The position numbers and the translations under genes were made by a program. DNA of 64,000 nt from CAVYWD01 sp963772225 (GTDB taxonomy: Bacteria; Myxococcota; Myxococcia; Myxococcales; UBA5297): assembly GCA_963772225.1 (NCBI GenBank), contig CAVYWD010000011.1:1302001-1366000 (forward strand), read 5' to 3'. The notes beneath the pieces were generated by a model. It was given only the letters and a program-made list of their open reading frames with translations, did no database searches and was not told the DNA's origin. Of this stretch, positions 37,707 through 47,187 are shown piece by piece. The first letter of the stretch is position 1. Every line of letters begins with the position of its first letter.

Positions 37707-39137
37707 ATGGAAAGCGAGAACATCGTCTCCGGAATCGACGCCTCCAAGATCAAGCGAATCCACGTGCTCGGCGTCTGCGGCACCGGGATGGGCGCCTTCG
37801 CGGGCATGCTCGCCCGCCAAGGCTTCCAGGTCACCGGCAGCGACCAGAACGTCTACCCGCCCATGAGCGACATGCTCCGGGCCTTCGGCATCGAGCCGAT
37901 GCTCGGCTACAGCCCGCAGAACCTGGACGCCGCGCGGCCCGACCTGGTCATCGTTGGCAACGTCATTCGCCGCGTGAACCCCGAGGCCGCGGCCATGCGC
38001 GAGCGCGGCCTGCCGCACATGAGCTTCCCCGCGGCGCTGGGCGAGCTCTGCATCGGCGCGCGCCACTCGGCGGTGGTGGTGGGCACGCACGGCAAGACCA
38101 CCACCACGGCGCTTTTGGGGCACCTGCTCTCGAGCGCTGGGCGCGACCCGTCCGTGCTCGTGGGCGGCGTGGCGCTCGACTTCGGCGGAAACTTCCGGCT
38201 GGGCAAAGGCGACTTCTTCGTCGTCGAGGGCGACGAGTACGACACCGCCTATTTCGACAAGGGGCCCAAGTTCCTCCACTACCGGCCGCGCTCCGCCGTC
38301 TTCACCTCCATGGAGATGGACCACGCCGACATCTACCGGGACTTCGCCCACTACCGCTCTTCGTTCGAGAAGTTCGTGGCGCTCCTTCCCGAGAACGGCA
38401 CCGTCGCGGTCTCGGCAAGCTACCCCGCCGCGGTCGAGGTGGCGCAGGCGAGCCGCTCGCGCGTCGAGACCTATGGCCCGGCCGGCGATTTCTCCGCGGG
38501 CGAATTGGCGCACGAGAACGGCGAGGCCACCTTCGACCTCTGCTTCAAGGGCCAGAAGCAGCGCCGCCTGCGCCTGCCGGTCGGCGGGCCGCACAACGTC
38601 GAGAACGCGCTGGGGGCCATCGCGCTGTGCCAGGCGGTGGGCCTGAGCCTCGACGAGATCGCCCAGGGCCTGTCGACCTTTCAGGGCGTGCGCCGGCGGC
38701 AAGAGGTGCGCGGCGAGCCGCGGGGCGTGCTGATCATCGACGACTTCGCCCACCACCCCACTGCGGTGCGGGCAACCCTCGCGGCCATCCAGGCGCGCTT
38801 CCCGGGCCGGCCGGTATGGGCGCTCTTCGAGCCGCGCTCGAACACGAGCCGCCGCAGCCTCCACCAGGCCGAGTACGCGCGCGCCTTCGCCGGCGCCGCC
38901 CGGGCCGTCATCGCCGAGCCGCTCCCCACCGACAAAGTGCCCGAGGGCGACCGCCTCGACGCGGCCGAGCTCTGCGCGCAGATCGCCCAGCGCGGGACCC
39001 CGGCCATCGCCCTGCCGAACGTCGAGGCCATCGTCGAGCGGGTGCGGCGCGAGGCCAAGCGGGGAGACGCCTTGCTCGTGATGTCCAACGGCGCCTTCGG
39101 CGGCCTCGTCGAGAAGCTCTTGCACGCCCTCGCGTAG
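37707..39137 (+). CDS. mpl: UDP-MurNAc:L-Ala-gamma-D-Glu-meso-DAP ligase
   Basis: A 476-residue Mur-ligase-family enzyme that attaches recycled murein tripeptide to UDP-MurNAc. The N-terminus KRIHVLGVCGTGMGAFAGML is diagnostic of Mpl, where MurC has GIGGxGMS. The ATP loop is VVVGTHGKTTTTALL (about residues 122-136), followed by EGDEYDTAYFDKGPKFLHY and the DDFAHHPTAV motif of the C-terminal domain. Length is normal. It completes, with the upstream serine hydrolase and the displaced ldcA, a murein-recycling group. Confidence 0.95.
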   Translation: MESENIVSGIDASKIKRIHVLGVCGTGMGAFAGMLARQGFQVTGSDQNVYPPMSDMLRAFGIEPMLGYSPQNLDAARPDLVIVGNVIRRVNPEAAAMRERGLPHMSFPAALGELCIGARHSAVVVGTHGKTTTTALLGHLLSSAGRDPSVLVGGVALDFGGNFRLGKGDFFVVEGDEYDTAYFDKGPKFLHYRPRSAVFTSMEMDHADIYRDFAHYRSSFEKFVALLPENGTVAVSASYPAAVEVAQASRSRVETYGPAGDFSAGELAHENGEATFDLCFKGQKQRRLRLPVGGPHNVENALGAIALCQAVGLSLDEIAQGLSTFQGVRRRQEVRGEPRGVLIIDDFAHHPTAVRATLAAIQARFPGRPVWALFEPRSNTSRRSLHQAEYARAFAGAARAVIAEPLPTDKVPEGDRLDAAELCAQIAQRGTPAIALPNVEAIVERVRREAKRGDALLVMSNGAFGGLVEKLLHALA

Positions 39138-39349
39138 GGCTCCCGGTTGGGCCAAGACCTCGACCGGGCGCTCCCCGACCTGGAGCTGCGCGCCATAGGT
39201 TTGGCGCAAGGCTCCACCAGGGAGCCAAAGCGGGGCGGCCGACCCGGACGCCTGCCTTTTTTCGACAATCTCTCGGGGAAACCGCGAGCGGCCCCGCGCG
39301 TCGCGGAGCCCGGAGGCCACTGCCCGGGACGTGCTAGGGTCCAACTCGC

Positions 39350-40609
39350 ATGTGCGAGCGCTACAAAGTGCTCCGAAAAATCGCCGACGGCGGCATGGCG
39401 GAGATCTTCCTGGGCCTGCAGGCGGGGGCCGCGGGCTTCGAGCGCCCTGTGGTGCTCAAACGGCTCCGCGCCGCGCTCGCGCAGGCGCCCGAGCACCGCA
39501 AGGCGCTGGCCGAAGAGGCTCGCGCCGCCATGGGCTTGGGGCATTCGAACATCGTCCAGGTGCTCGACGTCGGGACCTCGGCGGGCCTCGAGTACCTGGT
39601 GCTCGAGCTCGTCCGCGGCTGGGACCTCCACTGCCTGCTGAAGCGCGCCCAGGCCGCGGCCGAGCCGCTCCCGCCTTCACTGTCGGTGTACATCGCCTCG
39701 GAGATCTGCCGCGCCCTCGCCTACGCCCACGCGCGCGCCGACGGCGAGAGACCCTTCGGCGTCGTCCACTGCGACGTGAACCCGCACAACATCCTGGTGA
39801 GCCAGGAGGGCGAGGTGAAGCTCACCGACTTCGGCATCGCCGTGGCGGGCGGCGCAAAGCCTTCGGCCGCCAGCGCCTGCATCAAAGGGAAGGCCGGCTT
39901 CATGTCCCCGGAGCAGGCCGCCGGAAACCCCCTGGATGCGCGCTCGGACCTGTTCTCGCTGGGCACCACGCTCTACGCCATGGCCACCGGCCGGCGCCCG
40001 TTCCAGGGCGCAAGCGAGCTCGCGACTCTGGCGCTCAACCGAAAGGGCCGCGCCACGCCTCCGGCGCGAATCTGCGCGGACCTGCCCGCGGAGCTCGACG
40101 CGGTGATCTGCAAGGCCATGCAGCGCTCGCCGGACAAGCGCTTCCCGAGCGCCGAGGCCATGCTCGCGGCCCTGGAGCGCGTTCTCCGCAAGTCGCCGGA
40201 GCCCGCGGGCCAAACGGAGCTCAAGCGCTGGCTCATGGGGCTCTCCAGGAAGGACGGCGCTTTGCCGATCAGCGGCGCTGACGGCCTCGAAGGTGGCGAA
40301 GGGGCGCCCGCGGCGAGGCCGCCGCCCATCCCCGCCGACGCGCTGGCGCCTTCGCCGAGCGCCGACGAGCGCCCCATGGCCTCGCGCGCCGGGCGCCGCG
40401 GCGCGGCGGTGGCGCTCGCGCTGCTGGCCTCCGGCGCGGGCGGGTGGCGATTGGGCGCCGCGCCCTCGATGCGGTGCGGGGATTCCCCTCTGGCACAGGC
40501 GCGTGCCGCCGCCTGCAGAGCGGGCGCGCTGGAGGTGGATGCCATTTCGGCCGTGAATGGGGGCATGGCTGCGTCGTTCACTGTACCGACAGGGCGATCG
40601 ACCCTTTGA
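39350..40609 (+). CDS. Ser/Thr protein kinase with C-terminal membrane helix (3' end probably altered)
   Basis: A 419-residue eukaryotic-type kinase. Glycine loop IADGGMAEIFLG, Lys in VVLKRL, catalytic loop VVHCDVNPHNILV (about residues 138-150), DFG as LTDFGIAV, and APE as FMSPEQAAG. The catalytic loop has Cys where most kinases have Arg (HRD), so it is a non-RD kinase; Asp and Asn are kept. A Pro/Ala-rich linker leads to a membrane helix (GAAVALALLASGAGGW, about residues 350-365). The last 50 residues are unlike anything and run into an accessory zone. A partial copy of the membrane-helix region lies at about 43647, so the original 3' end was probably displaced by an insertion. Confidence 0.85.
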   Translation: MCERYKVLRKIADGGMAEIFLGLQAGAAGFERPVVLKRLRAALAQAPEHRKALAEEARAAMGLGHSNIVQVLDVGTSAGLEYLVLELVRGWDLHCLLKRAQAAAEPLPPSLSVYIASEICRALAYAHARADGERPFGVVHCDVNPHNILVSQEGEVKLTDFGIAVAGGAKPSAASACIKGKAGFMSPEQAAGNPLDARSDLFSLGTTLYAMATGRRPFQGASELATLALNRKGRATPPARICADLPAELDAVICKAMQRSPDKRFPSAEAMLAALERVLRKSPEPAGQTELKRWLMGLSRKDGALPISGADGLEGGEGAPAARPPPIPADALAPSPSADERPMASRAGRRGAAVALALLASGAGGWRLGAAPSMRCGDSPLAQARAAACRAGALEVDAISAVNGGMAASFTVPTGRSTL

Positions 40610-40870
40610 ACGAGCCGGGCGCTATCAAAGTAGCGGCTCCGTTGACGGTCATGCTGACGCTCTTGTTGCTGGGGGCCTGGATGATGGCGCCGTCGGCGAC
40701 CAGCGCGGGACGAATGACGCCCGTGGTCGCGCCCTCGACGCCGTCGATCGTGACGTTGGCCGTGTCGGTCGTCAGCAGGGCGGCGCCAAAGCCGACGAAG
40801 TCGTCGCCGCCGTTGCCCGTGAAGTGGATCTGCGCGCCGAAGACGGCGTAGGTGGCACCACGGTGGAGGC
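40578..40870 (-). pseudogene. C-terminal remnant of a secreted beta-rich protein
   Basis: The minus-strand frame ending at 40578 contains about 95 residues with a beta-helix or adhesin-like texture (AVFGAQIHFTGNGGDDFVGF, TANVTIDGVEGATTG, SVSMTVNGAATLIAPG). Upstream of about 40870 the frame becomes Arg-rich and no signal peptide exists. It overlaps the 3' tail of the plus-strand kinase frame, consistent with a recombination junction near 40570. Confidence 0.55.
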
Positions 40871-41138
40871 AGCGACGACCAGGGCCAACCGCGCGTCGAC
40901 AAAGTTGCGCTAATCGTGGTGGCCCGCCCCGCCGCCAGCAAGTCATGGACGGCCCGTCTCGAACCTGAGCGGTCGAGCGCCTCTCCCCCCCGAAGCCGGT
41001 GCTTTTGGCGGATCCTGCGGTGCTTGATGGGCGGTCCAAATTTTTGGTTCTTGGGCGCGGGAAATTGCGCCAACTCCCAAAGGTATCTTGCGCCCGGACA
41101 GGCTCTCGTTCTCCGTGACTGCTCGATGGAGCACCGAC
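40871..41138. other. Unassigned stretch in the second accessory zone
   Basis: No gene or element recognised between the beta-rich remnant and the SLATT-type gene. Confidence 0.3.
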
Positions 41139-42152
41139 CTATCGCTGCGTCGCCTCGCGGGTCCGGGCCAACGCCGTTCTTCCGCCGGTGGACTTCTGAG
41201 GCTCGCCCTCTGCCCACCGCGCGAGCCATCCCTCGTTCTCGACCGAGATCGCGGCCTCGCAATCGCGCACGAACGCGGACCAGCGCCGCTCGTCCGTCGG
41301 CTTGCCCTGCATTTCCCAGCGATCGACGAGATGCTCGAGACGACGGGCGGTGGCGCCGTAGCTCACGACCAGGAAGTCGTAGCGATTCGCCGCGATGTGA
41401 GCGGCAATGGCAGCGCCGACCGTGGTGAGCACGGCTACCCATGGCCCCACGGCCAGCCCGACGCTGCGGATCGCCACCTGTGGTTGCGTGGCGGACCACG
41501 CCGCGATGCCGCTGGCAGCCGTGGCGAGCAAGCCCAGGGTGATCTCGGCGTCGCGCAGCGCCACCAGGCGCCCGGCCAGGTTTCGCGCGGCCCTCCGGTA
41601 GTACCCTTCGCTTTGGCCGAGCACCCGCCGCTCTACCCACTGCTCTGCCGACATTGCTGGCGGCGGCTGCTTGTCTTTCGGCAATACCGAGGGGACTTTG
41701 GCTCGGACCAGTGCCAGGATCGGTTCGAGGTCGGCCGCCTGCGCCTCCAACGTTTCGACCCTTTCGACGAGCCTCAGAGGCGCGTCCTCTCCAGCGTAGG
41801 GCTCCACTTTCGCCCGAAAGCTCCACACCTCGGTCTTGATCGCCTCCGAGATGGAGCGCGCGCGCGTCCACGAGCGCAGGTGCTGAGTGGTCACCAGCCG
41901 ACTCGTGACATACGTGCCAACGGCGAGCGACAAAGCCCCGGCCAGCGCGCACGGTGCGCGCAACCCTGCCGGTATCAGAGTCGTCGCAGCAGTGGCTAGG
42001 ACGGCGCCCGCAATGCCGAGCGCGAGAGCGGTCGCCCGTGCCCCATCTACACGTCCCTTGAGGCGGTCCGCCGCCTTGGACCACTCCAGGCGGTGCCGCC
42101 AAATCCGCTCCACGACTCGCTCTCGTTCGATGGTCTCAGTCATCCTTAGCAA
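41139..42152 (-). CDS. SLATT/DUF4231-like membrane protein, two 2TM units
   Basis: A 337-residue protein with two transmembrane pairs. The first (about residues 40-90, ALALGIAGAVLATAATTLIP then GALSLAVGTYVTSRLV) follows RIWRHRLEWSKAADRLKGRV, a pattern typical of DUF4231/SLATT domains. The second (about 205-265, ITLGLLATAASGIAAW then WVAVLTTVGAAIAAHIA) precedes YDFLVVSYGATARRLEHLVD. SLATT proteins are predicted pore-forming effectors in nucleotide-signal defence systems. No cyclase, SLOG or TIR gene is adjacent, so a stand-alone role or a lost partner must be considered. Start is either TTG 42152, which has GAAGGA eight bases upstream, or ATG 42143. Confidence 0.75.
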   Translation of the reverse strand: MLRMTETIERERVVERIWRHRLEWSKAADRLKGRVDGARATALALGIAGAVLATAATTLIPAGLRAPCALAGALSLAVGTYVTSRLVTTQHLRSWTRARSISEAIKTEVWSFRAKVEPYAGEDAPLRLVERVETLEAQAADLEPILALVRAKVPSVLPKDKQPPPAMSAEQWVERRVLGQSEGYYRRAARNLAGRLVALRDAEITLGLLATAASGIAAWSATQPQVAIRSVGLAVGPWVAVLTTVGAAIAAHIAANRYDFLVVSYGATARRLEHLVDRWEMQGKPTDERRWSAFVRDCEAAISVENEGWLARWAEGEPQKSTGGRTALARTREATQR

Positions 42153-42437
42153 ATGCTGGATCCTTCATGGCGAGGAATGAATCGCCGAGCAGGCAAGCAA
42201 AGCGCCCAGCCAGCCGGCATTGGAGAGAGGAGCGGTAGGCCTTTCCCGGAAACGCGGGGGACTCCCCAGCAGTGGCCGACCGAATAGAGCTGAGCAATAC
42301 TTCGTGAACGGCCGCAAGACAGGCGAGCTACGAAGAAGAAGCGGCTCAGAATGGCCACACAAGGAATCCGCCGCTCGGCCGCTGGGCCCCCTGGTCCGCC
42401 GGGCCTCGTCGGATTGTGGCACGACCACCCTGGTTCT

Positions 42438-42991
42438 TTACCTGCCCGCCGGGAGCGTCAGGGCTGGCGCCAGTACGCTCACATTGCCCGCCTGAATGCT
42501 GAACAACTGAGAAAGCAACATGAACGTGGCCTGGGTATTTCCATCGTCTTGCCTGATAAAGTACCACGCGCCGCGATAATGGACCTTGACGTATGCCGCG
42601 GCGGGCTCGCTGTCCCGGACTTCGACGCAGAACAAATGCTTATAGAGATTCGGCGGCACAGGGGTATTGCTCATGTTCCGCTCTGCCTGCGGCAGCTCGA
42701 TGGCTTGCGACAAATAGAACATGACGCCCAGCACGGAGCGCAAGTGAAAGATAAGCGGCGGCGGTTTGGGCGGACGCCATAGGGGCAGCAGTCCCCCACG
42801 TCATAGCGCTCGCGGCCGCGCGCGATATCGACAAGCTGCGCTGCTCGGTGCGAAGTGTCCAGTTCGACGCTTAGCGGGGTGAGCGACACGAGCGATTTCG
42901 ATTGTAGAGCCGCATCGAGAAGATCAGGATCTCTCGGATGTGCCGGCATTCTGGTGCCGCGAAGCAGCCCCGGCGAGTGTGTTGCCATCAT
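42438..42991 (-). pseudogene. Broken gene of unknown function
   Basis: The C-terminal 90 residues are coherent: LRSVLGVMFYLSQAIELPQA, VPPNLYKHLFCVEVRDSEPA, YRGAWYFIRQDDGNTQATFM, ending ALTLPAGR at 42438. The preceding part (TPLSVELDTSHRAAQLVDIA) lies in a different frame, and the two need a one-base change near 42750 to join. I find no clear start; nearby frames upstream of 42991 are incoherent. Base composition is low in GC for this genome, pointing to transfer. It resembles conserved hypothetical proteins of accessory regions, which I cannot name. Confidence 0.5.
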
Positions 42992-43646
42992 TCACGTGGC
43001 GCCCCAAGGCGACGGCGGGCCAGATCGCCCGCGAGCAGAACGATCGGTGAGCAATCTCCAGCTGCTGGAGTTGCGCTTCGCTCAGCTTGATCCTCCAGCG
43101 GACACACGGGGGCGGGTGGCAGCTCGTCTGAAGGTCTGAAGAAGAACCTTGAAATGCGCGTGCGTGATCCACGCGGTGCTACCGATATGGGGTCGAGGGG
43201 CGATGATCTCATGAGCGCTATGAGCGCTTTAAAGGTCGAGGACACGTGACGGATCGAGGCGTATCCCGCGTTGGTTTACCTGTCGCGGAATTTTCCGACG
43301 CCCCGGCCCGACCCAATCGCGCCAGGGCCGTCCGTTCTGCGGGAGCCGTCCCCGTCTGTCGCATTTCCAAGCTGGCAGCATTCCCAGGGCAGCCATGGCC
43401 GCCCAAACCGGTCCACCTCGCCGCAAGAGGCGCGGTCGTCTTTGAGGAGTTCGAAGAGCAAGCTCCATCGGCTGATGAGCGAAGTGGAGGCCGAGGCGGT
43501 AGGTGGAGGAACTGGCGCGCCATGACGTGGACACCCCACGGAGATGATCGATGGGCTAGAGCACAGGCGCGTAGTGCGGTGCGAGCAGGAGTATTCCACG
43601 CCCGAAGGGCCGGTCCGACACATCCGGAGTCTGTACCGCGCTGGGC
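42992..43646. other. Decayed accessory sequence
   Basis: About 650 bases of lower GC without a coherent gene. Short frames on the minus strand may be the N-terminal debris of the broken gene at 42438-42991. Confidence 0.35.
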
Positions 43647-43752
43647 CTCGCGCGCCGGCGCCGCGGTGGCGCTCGCGCTGATGGTCTCCGGCGCCGACGG
43701 GTGGCGCCGGAGCCGCCGGTGAATCGGCGCGCCGCATCGAGGGCACGGCGCT
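43647..43752. repeat. Partial copy of the 39350 kinase gene, part direct and part inverted
   Basis: Bases about 43647-43707 resemble 40380-40452 in direct orientation and encode the same membrane-helix peptide (AVALALMVSGADGW against AVALALLASGAGGW). Bases about 43728-43752 match 40462-40486 in inverted orientation (GCCCTCGATGCGG word). This marks the far end of the accessory zone that begins in the kinase gene. The stretch from here to the treY stop (43853) holds nothing else I recognise. Confidence 0.7.
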
Positions 43753-43853
43753 ACTCGCGCCAGCGCAGCTTTCGCGCTCGAGGCCGATCCCGCGCTCGGC
43801 CTCCTCTTCGCGCGGCCGAGCCGACCGCAAGCGCGCCCTGACGGCCTCAAGCC

Positions 43854-46800
43854 TCAGGGCGGAAAGGCCTCGACCCCCGCCAGCTCCGGCGCGAGCCTCG
43901 CCTCTCCCCGCGCCGCCCCGAGGATCTCGCGTGCCAGGCTCTCCTCGAAGGCGAAGACCACCGGGAACCCGCGAAACGCCTCGGCCAACCGCACCCGCGC
44001 GCGCCCGCCCTCCTCGCGCACCTCGCATGGCTCTCCCGTGAAAAGGTCCACGTAGCGCTCGCCCCGCGCGCCCGGGAGCTCGACAAGGGTGTCGGCCCAG
44101 GCGGCCGCGCCCGAGAGGCTCTCCGAGCTCTCCAGCAGCGTCGCCGAGAGCCTGGGCGCCACGACGAACGCCGCCTGGTCGCCGCGCCGGCGCGCGAAGG
44201 CCACCGCGTGTCGGGCGCGCTCTCCGCCGGCCGGCATCGCCAGGTACGCGCCCTCGCGGAACAGCCGTGGGAAGGCGCGCCGCGCGCGCAGCGCCTGGCT
44301 GGTCACGAAGAGCTTGATCCGCCCGTCGTCGTAGCGGCGGTAGAGGGCGCGGGCGAGCTGGCCGCGGTCCCGTTGTGCGAGCTCGGCGTCGAGCGCGGCG
44401 AGCATTTCACTGCGGCGCGCGAAGTCGACCGGCCTCCGGTTGTCCGGGTCCACCAGGCTGAAGTCCCACAGCTCGGAGCCCTGGTAGAAGTCCGGGACGC
44501 CCGGGGAGGCGACCTTGAGCGCCAGCTGCGCCAGCGAGCTCACCGCCCCCGCGCGCGCCACGCGCCGCTGGAACGGGAAGAACTCGCGCCAGAAGCGCTC
44601 CGAGCGGACGGGGTCGAACAGCCCCGACACGAACTGCTCGACGCCGCGGTCCCACTCGTCGTCGGGGTTCGCCCAGGAGGTGTGGACCTTGGCCTCCTTC
44701 AGCGCCTTCTGGAGGTAGGCGAGGATCCGCCCCCGCAGCTCGGCCAGCGCCACGCCCTCGGGAACCTCGAACGGCCACGCACCGAGGAGCGTCTGGTAGA
44801 GGAGCAGCTCCTCGTTGCGGTCCGGCGCCAGCGCCTCGCCCACCTTCACCTTCAGCCGCCGGTTGAGCCGCGCCCAGATGCCCAGCCGCTTGCGCCACTC
44901 GCTGGGCAGCTCGGAGAGCGCGTCGATGCGCGCGCGGACGTCCTCGCTGCGCTTGGTGTCGTGGGTGCTCGTCGCCGTCAGCGACCCCGGCCAGCGCTCG
45001 AGCCGCTCGCGGTTCACCGCGTGGAGCGCCTCGACCCCCATGCCGAAGGCGTCCGGCTCGCCGCCCACCTCGTTCAGCGAGACCAGCCGGTTGTAGATGT
45101 AGAAGACCGTGTCCTCCACCGACTTGGCCATCACCGGCGCCAGGACCTGCTGGAGCTTGAGCACGAACTGCATCCGCTCGGCGCGCACGCCCTCGCTGAA
45201 GGCCCCGTCCCCGTGGCCGAGCAGGATGTCGCGGATGAAGTGATAGAGCGACGCGCTGACCGTCGGGTTCTTGCGCCGGGCCCGCCGCACCGCGGCCTCG
45301 ACGAACCTGCGGTCGTGCTCGTCAGGCGGCTTGCCGGCGGTCGAGAGGTAGGTGCGGTAGACCGGGAAGCAGGCCAGCACCTCGACCAGCGCGCGGCGCA
45401 GGCTGTTGAGCGTGAAGTCGCGCGTGCGGCGGTCGTGCTCCGAGATGCGGCTGAGCTGGCGCGCGAGCACCTGGATCTCGCTGGACATGGAGTCGGCCAT
45501 GGTCTGGCGCCGCTTCTGGTAGACGAGCTCGGCGTAGTCGAGTCGCTGCCCGGTGAAGCGCGTGAAGATCTCGTCCATGGCGCGCGCGTTCCGCTCGTCC
45601 ACGAAGAGCCCGTTGAGCCGCGCCATCACCTCGTAGCCGGTGGTGCCGTGCACCGCCCACGCGGGCGGCATGCGCTCGTCGCGCGCCAGGATCTTCTCCA
45701 CCACGACGTAGAGCGGGCGGAAGAGAGGCGACGCCCTCCCTCGCGCCGCGTCCTCGCGCACCCGCGCGCGCACGAGCGGCTCGACCGCCGCCCAGTCCGC
45801 CTCCTGGGCCGGGTCGAGCGCGGCGTCGGCCGCGAGGCCGAGTCGCTCGCGGAAGAGCGCCTGCGCGAGCGTCATGGCGAACTCCTCCTGCAGCCCCCGG
45901 AGGTAGAGCGTGGGCTTGAAGAGGCCGTCGGGGTGGTCGATGCGCAGCCCGTGGGCCTTCCCCTCGCTGATGAGGCGCAGGACCAGGACGTGAGCCCGCT
46001 TCATCACCCGCTCGTCCTCCATCCGGATGGCCGCCAGGTGGTTGATGTCGAAGAAGCGGCGGTAGTTGATCTCCTCGCCCGCCACGCGCCAGTGGGCGAG
46101 CCGGTACGCCTGCTCGCGCAGGAGCGCGTCGAGCAGGTCGAAGCTGCTGGGGACGCCCGGGATGCCGTTGAAGAGGCGCGTGTTCTCCTCGAGGAAAGCC
46201 TTGACCCGCGGGCACGCCTCGCAGAGCGCCTGGATTCGCCGCTTGAGCACCTCCTTCTCGCGGTGGCGCTCGTCGATCCGCTCGGGGTCCGTCGCCGCGC
46301 GGTGCGGCAGCCGCGCGAGCGCGGAGGTGATGGAGAGGTAGTCCTCGAAGTGGACGTCGCCAGCCGGGAGCGACTCTTTGAGCTTCTCGAGCCGGCAGTT
46401 CATGATCTGCGGGTATTGTCGCGGGGTCACCGGAAACCGGTGCTCGAAGTACTGCAAGTGGAACCCGCCGCCTTCGAAGACCAGCTTGAGCTCGCCCCGC
46501 TCCAGGACCGCGCCGTATTGGTCGCCCAGGATGGGCAAGAGCACCTTGTTCTCCAGCTCTTCCTTGATGGGGTGCCAATCGATGTCGAAGACGTGCGCCC
46601 AGATGGACGACGGCCCGTTCTCCAGAACATCCATCCACATCGGGTTGAAAGCGCCGATGGCCATGTGGTTGGGGACGAAGTCGAGGAGCAAGCCCATGCC
46701 GTGGGCGGCGAGCTCGCGCGCGAGCACCTCGAACCCCTCGCGGCCCCCGAGCTCGGGGTCGAGCTCGTTGGAGTCCACCACGTCGTAGCCGTGCTCGCTT

Positions 46801-47009
46801 CCCGGGCTGGCCCTCAGGACCGGCGAGGCATAGAGCTCGGTCGCCCCCAGCGCGGACAGGTAGGGCACCCGCTCGGCCGCGCCGCGAAACGACGTCCCGG
46901 CGTGGAACTGGACCCGATAGGTCGCGACGGGCTCGCGCCGAAATCGCGGGAGCGCCGCGAGCAGGTCTTGGACCACGGACTCGGCCAGCTCGGCATGGCG
47001 CGCTTCCAC
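43854..47009 (-). CDS. treY: Malto-oligosyltrehalose synthase
   Basis: A 1051-residue GH13 enzyme that isomerises the reducing-end alpha-1,4 linkage of maltodextrins to alpha-1,1 for trehalose synthesis. The start GTG 47009 has AAGGAGG six bases upstream; GTG 47015 is too close to it. Motifs: VATYRVQFHAGTSFRGAAER at the N-terminus, GHGMD-like region LLLDFVPNHMAIG, the conserved MWMDVLENGPSS, HGLRIDHPDGLFKPTLYLRG, catalytic VVEKILARDERMP and TSTHDTKRSEDVRAR, and C-terminal GVPDFYQGSELWDFSLVDPDNRRPVD. No treZ or treX is beside it; its 3' flank is an accessory junction. Confidence 0.95.
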   Translation of the reverse strand: MEARHAELAESVVQDLLAALPRFRREPVATYRVQFHAGTSFRGAAERVPYLSALGATELYASPVLRASPGSEHGYDVVDSNELDPELGGREGFEVLARELAAHGMGLLLDFVPNHMAIGAFNPMWMDVLENGPSSIWAHVFDIDWHPIKEELENKVLLPILGDQYGAVLERGELKLVFEGGGFHLQYFEHRFPVTPRQYPQIMNCRLEKLKESLPAGDVHFEDYLSITSALARLPHRAATDPERIDERHREKEVLKRRIQALCEACPRVKAFLEENTRLFNGIPGVPSSFDLLDALLREQAYRLAHWRVAGEEINYRRFFDINHLAAIRMEDERVMKRAHVLVLRLISEGKAHGLRIDHPDGLFKPTLYLRGLQEEFAMTLAQALFRERLGLAADAALDPAQEADWAAVEPLVRARVREDAARGRASPLFRPLYVVVEKILARDERMPPAWAVHGTTGYEVMARLNGLFVDERNARAMDEIFTRFTGQRLDYAELVYQKRRQTMADSMSSEIQVLARQLSRISEHDRRTRDFTLNSLRRALVEVLACFPVYRTYLSTAGKPPDEHDRRFVEAAVRRARRKNPTVSASLYHFIRDILLGHGDGAFSEGVRAERMQFVLKLQQVLAPVMAKSVEDTVFYIYNRLVSLNEVGGEPDAFGMGVEALHAVNRERLERWPGSLTATSTHDTKRSEDVRARIDALSELPSEWRKRLGIWARLNRRLKVKVGEALAPDRNEELLLYQTLLGAWPFEVPEGVALAELRGRILAYLQKALKEAKVHTSWANPDDEWDRGVEQFVSGLFDPVRSERFWREFFPFQRRVARAGAVSSLAQLALKVASPGVPDFYQGSELWDFSLVDPDNRRPVDFARRSEMLAALDAELAQRDRGQLARALYRRYDDGRIKLFVTSQALRARRAFPRLFREGAYLAMPAGGERARHAVAFARRRGDQAAFVVAPRLSATLLESSESLSGAAAWADTLVELPGARGERYVDLFTGEPCEVREEGGRARVRLAEAFRGFPVVFAFEESLAREILGAARGEARLAPELAGVEAFPP

Positions 47010-47187
47010 CGCCACCCTCCTTGGCGCAACGGCTGGAGCGCTCGAAGCACGGCGCTGTCTCGCTCCAATGGTGCGCAGGCGCGGCAGCGAGTGCCACCCG
47101 CGGTGCCCCTGGCGGGGCGGCCACGTCCTCGCTCGTGGTATGGGAGGCCAGGCGGGCGCGCGCCGCCCGTCGCCAGGAGACCCGCCC

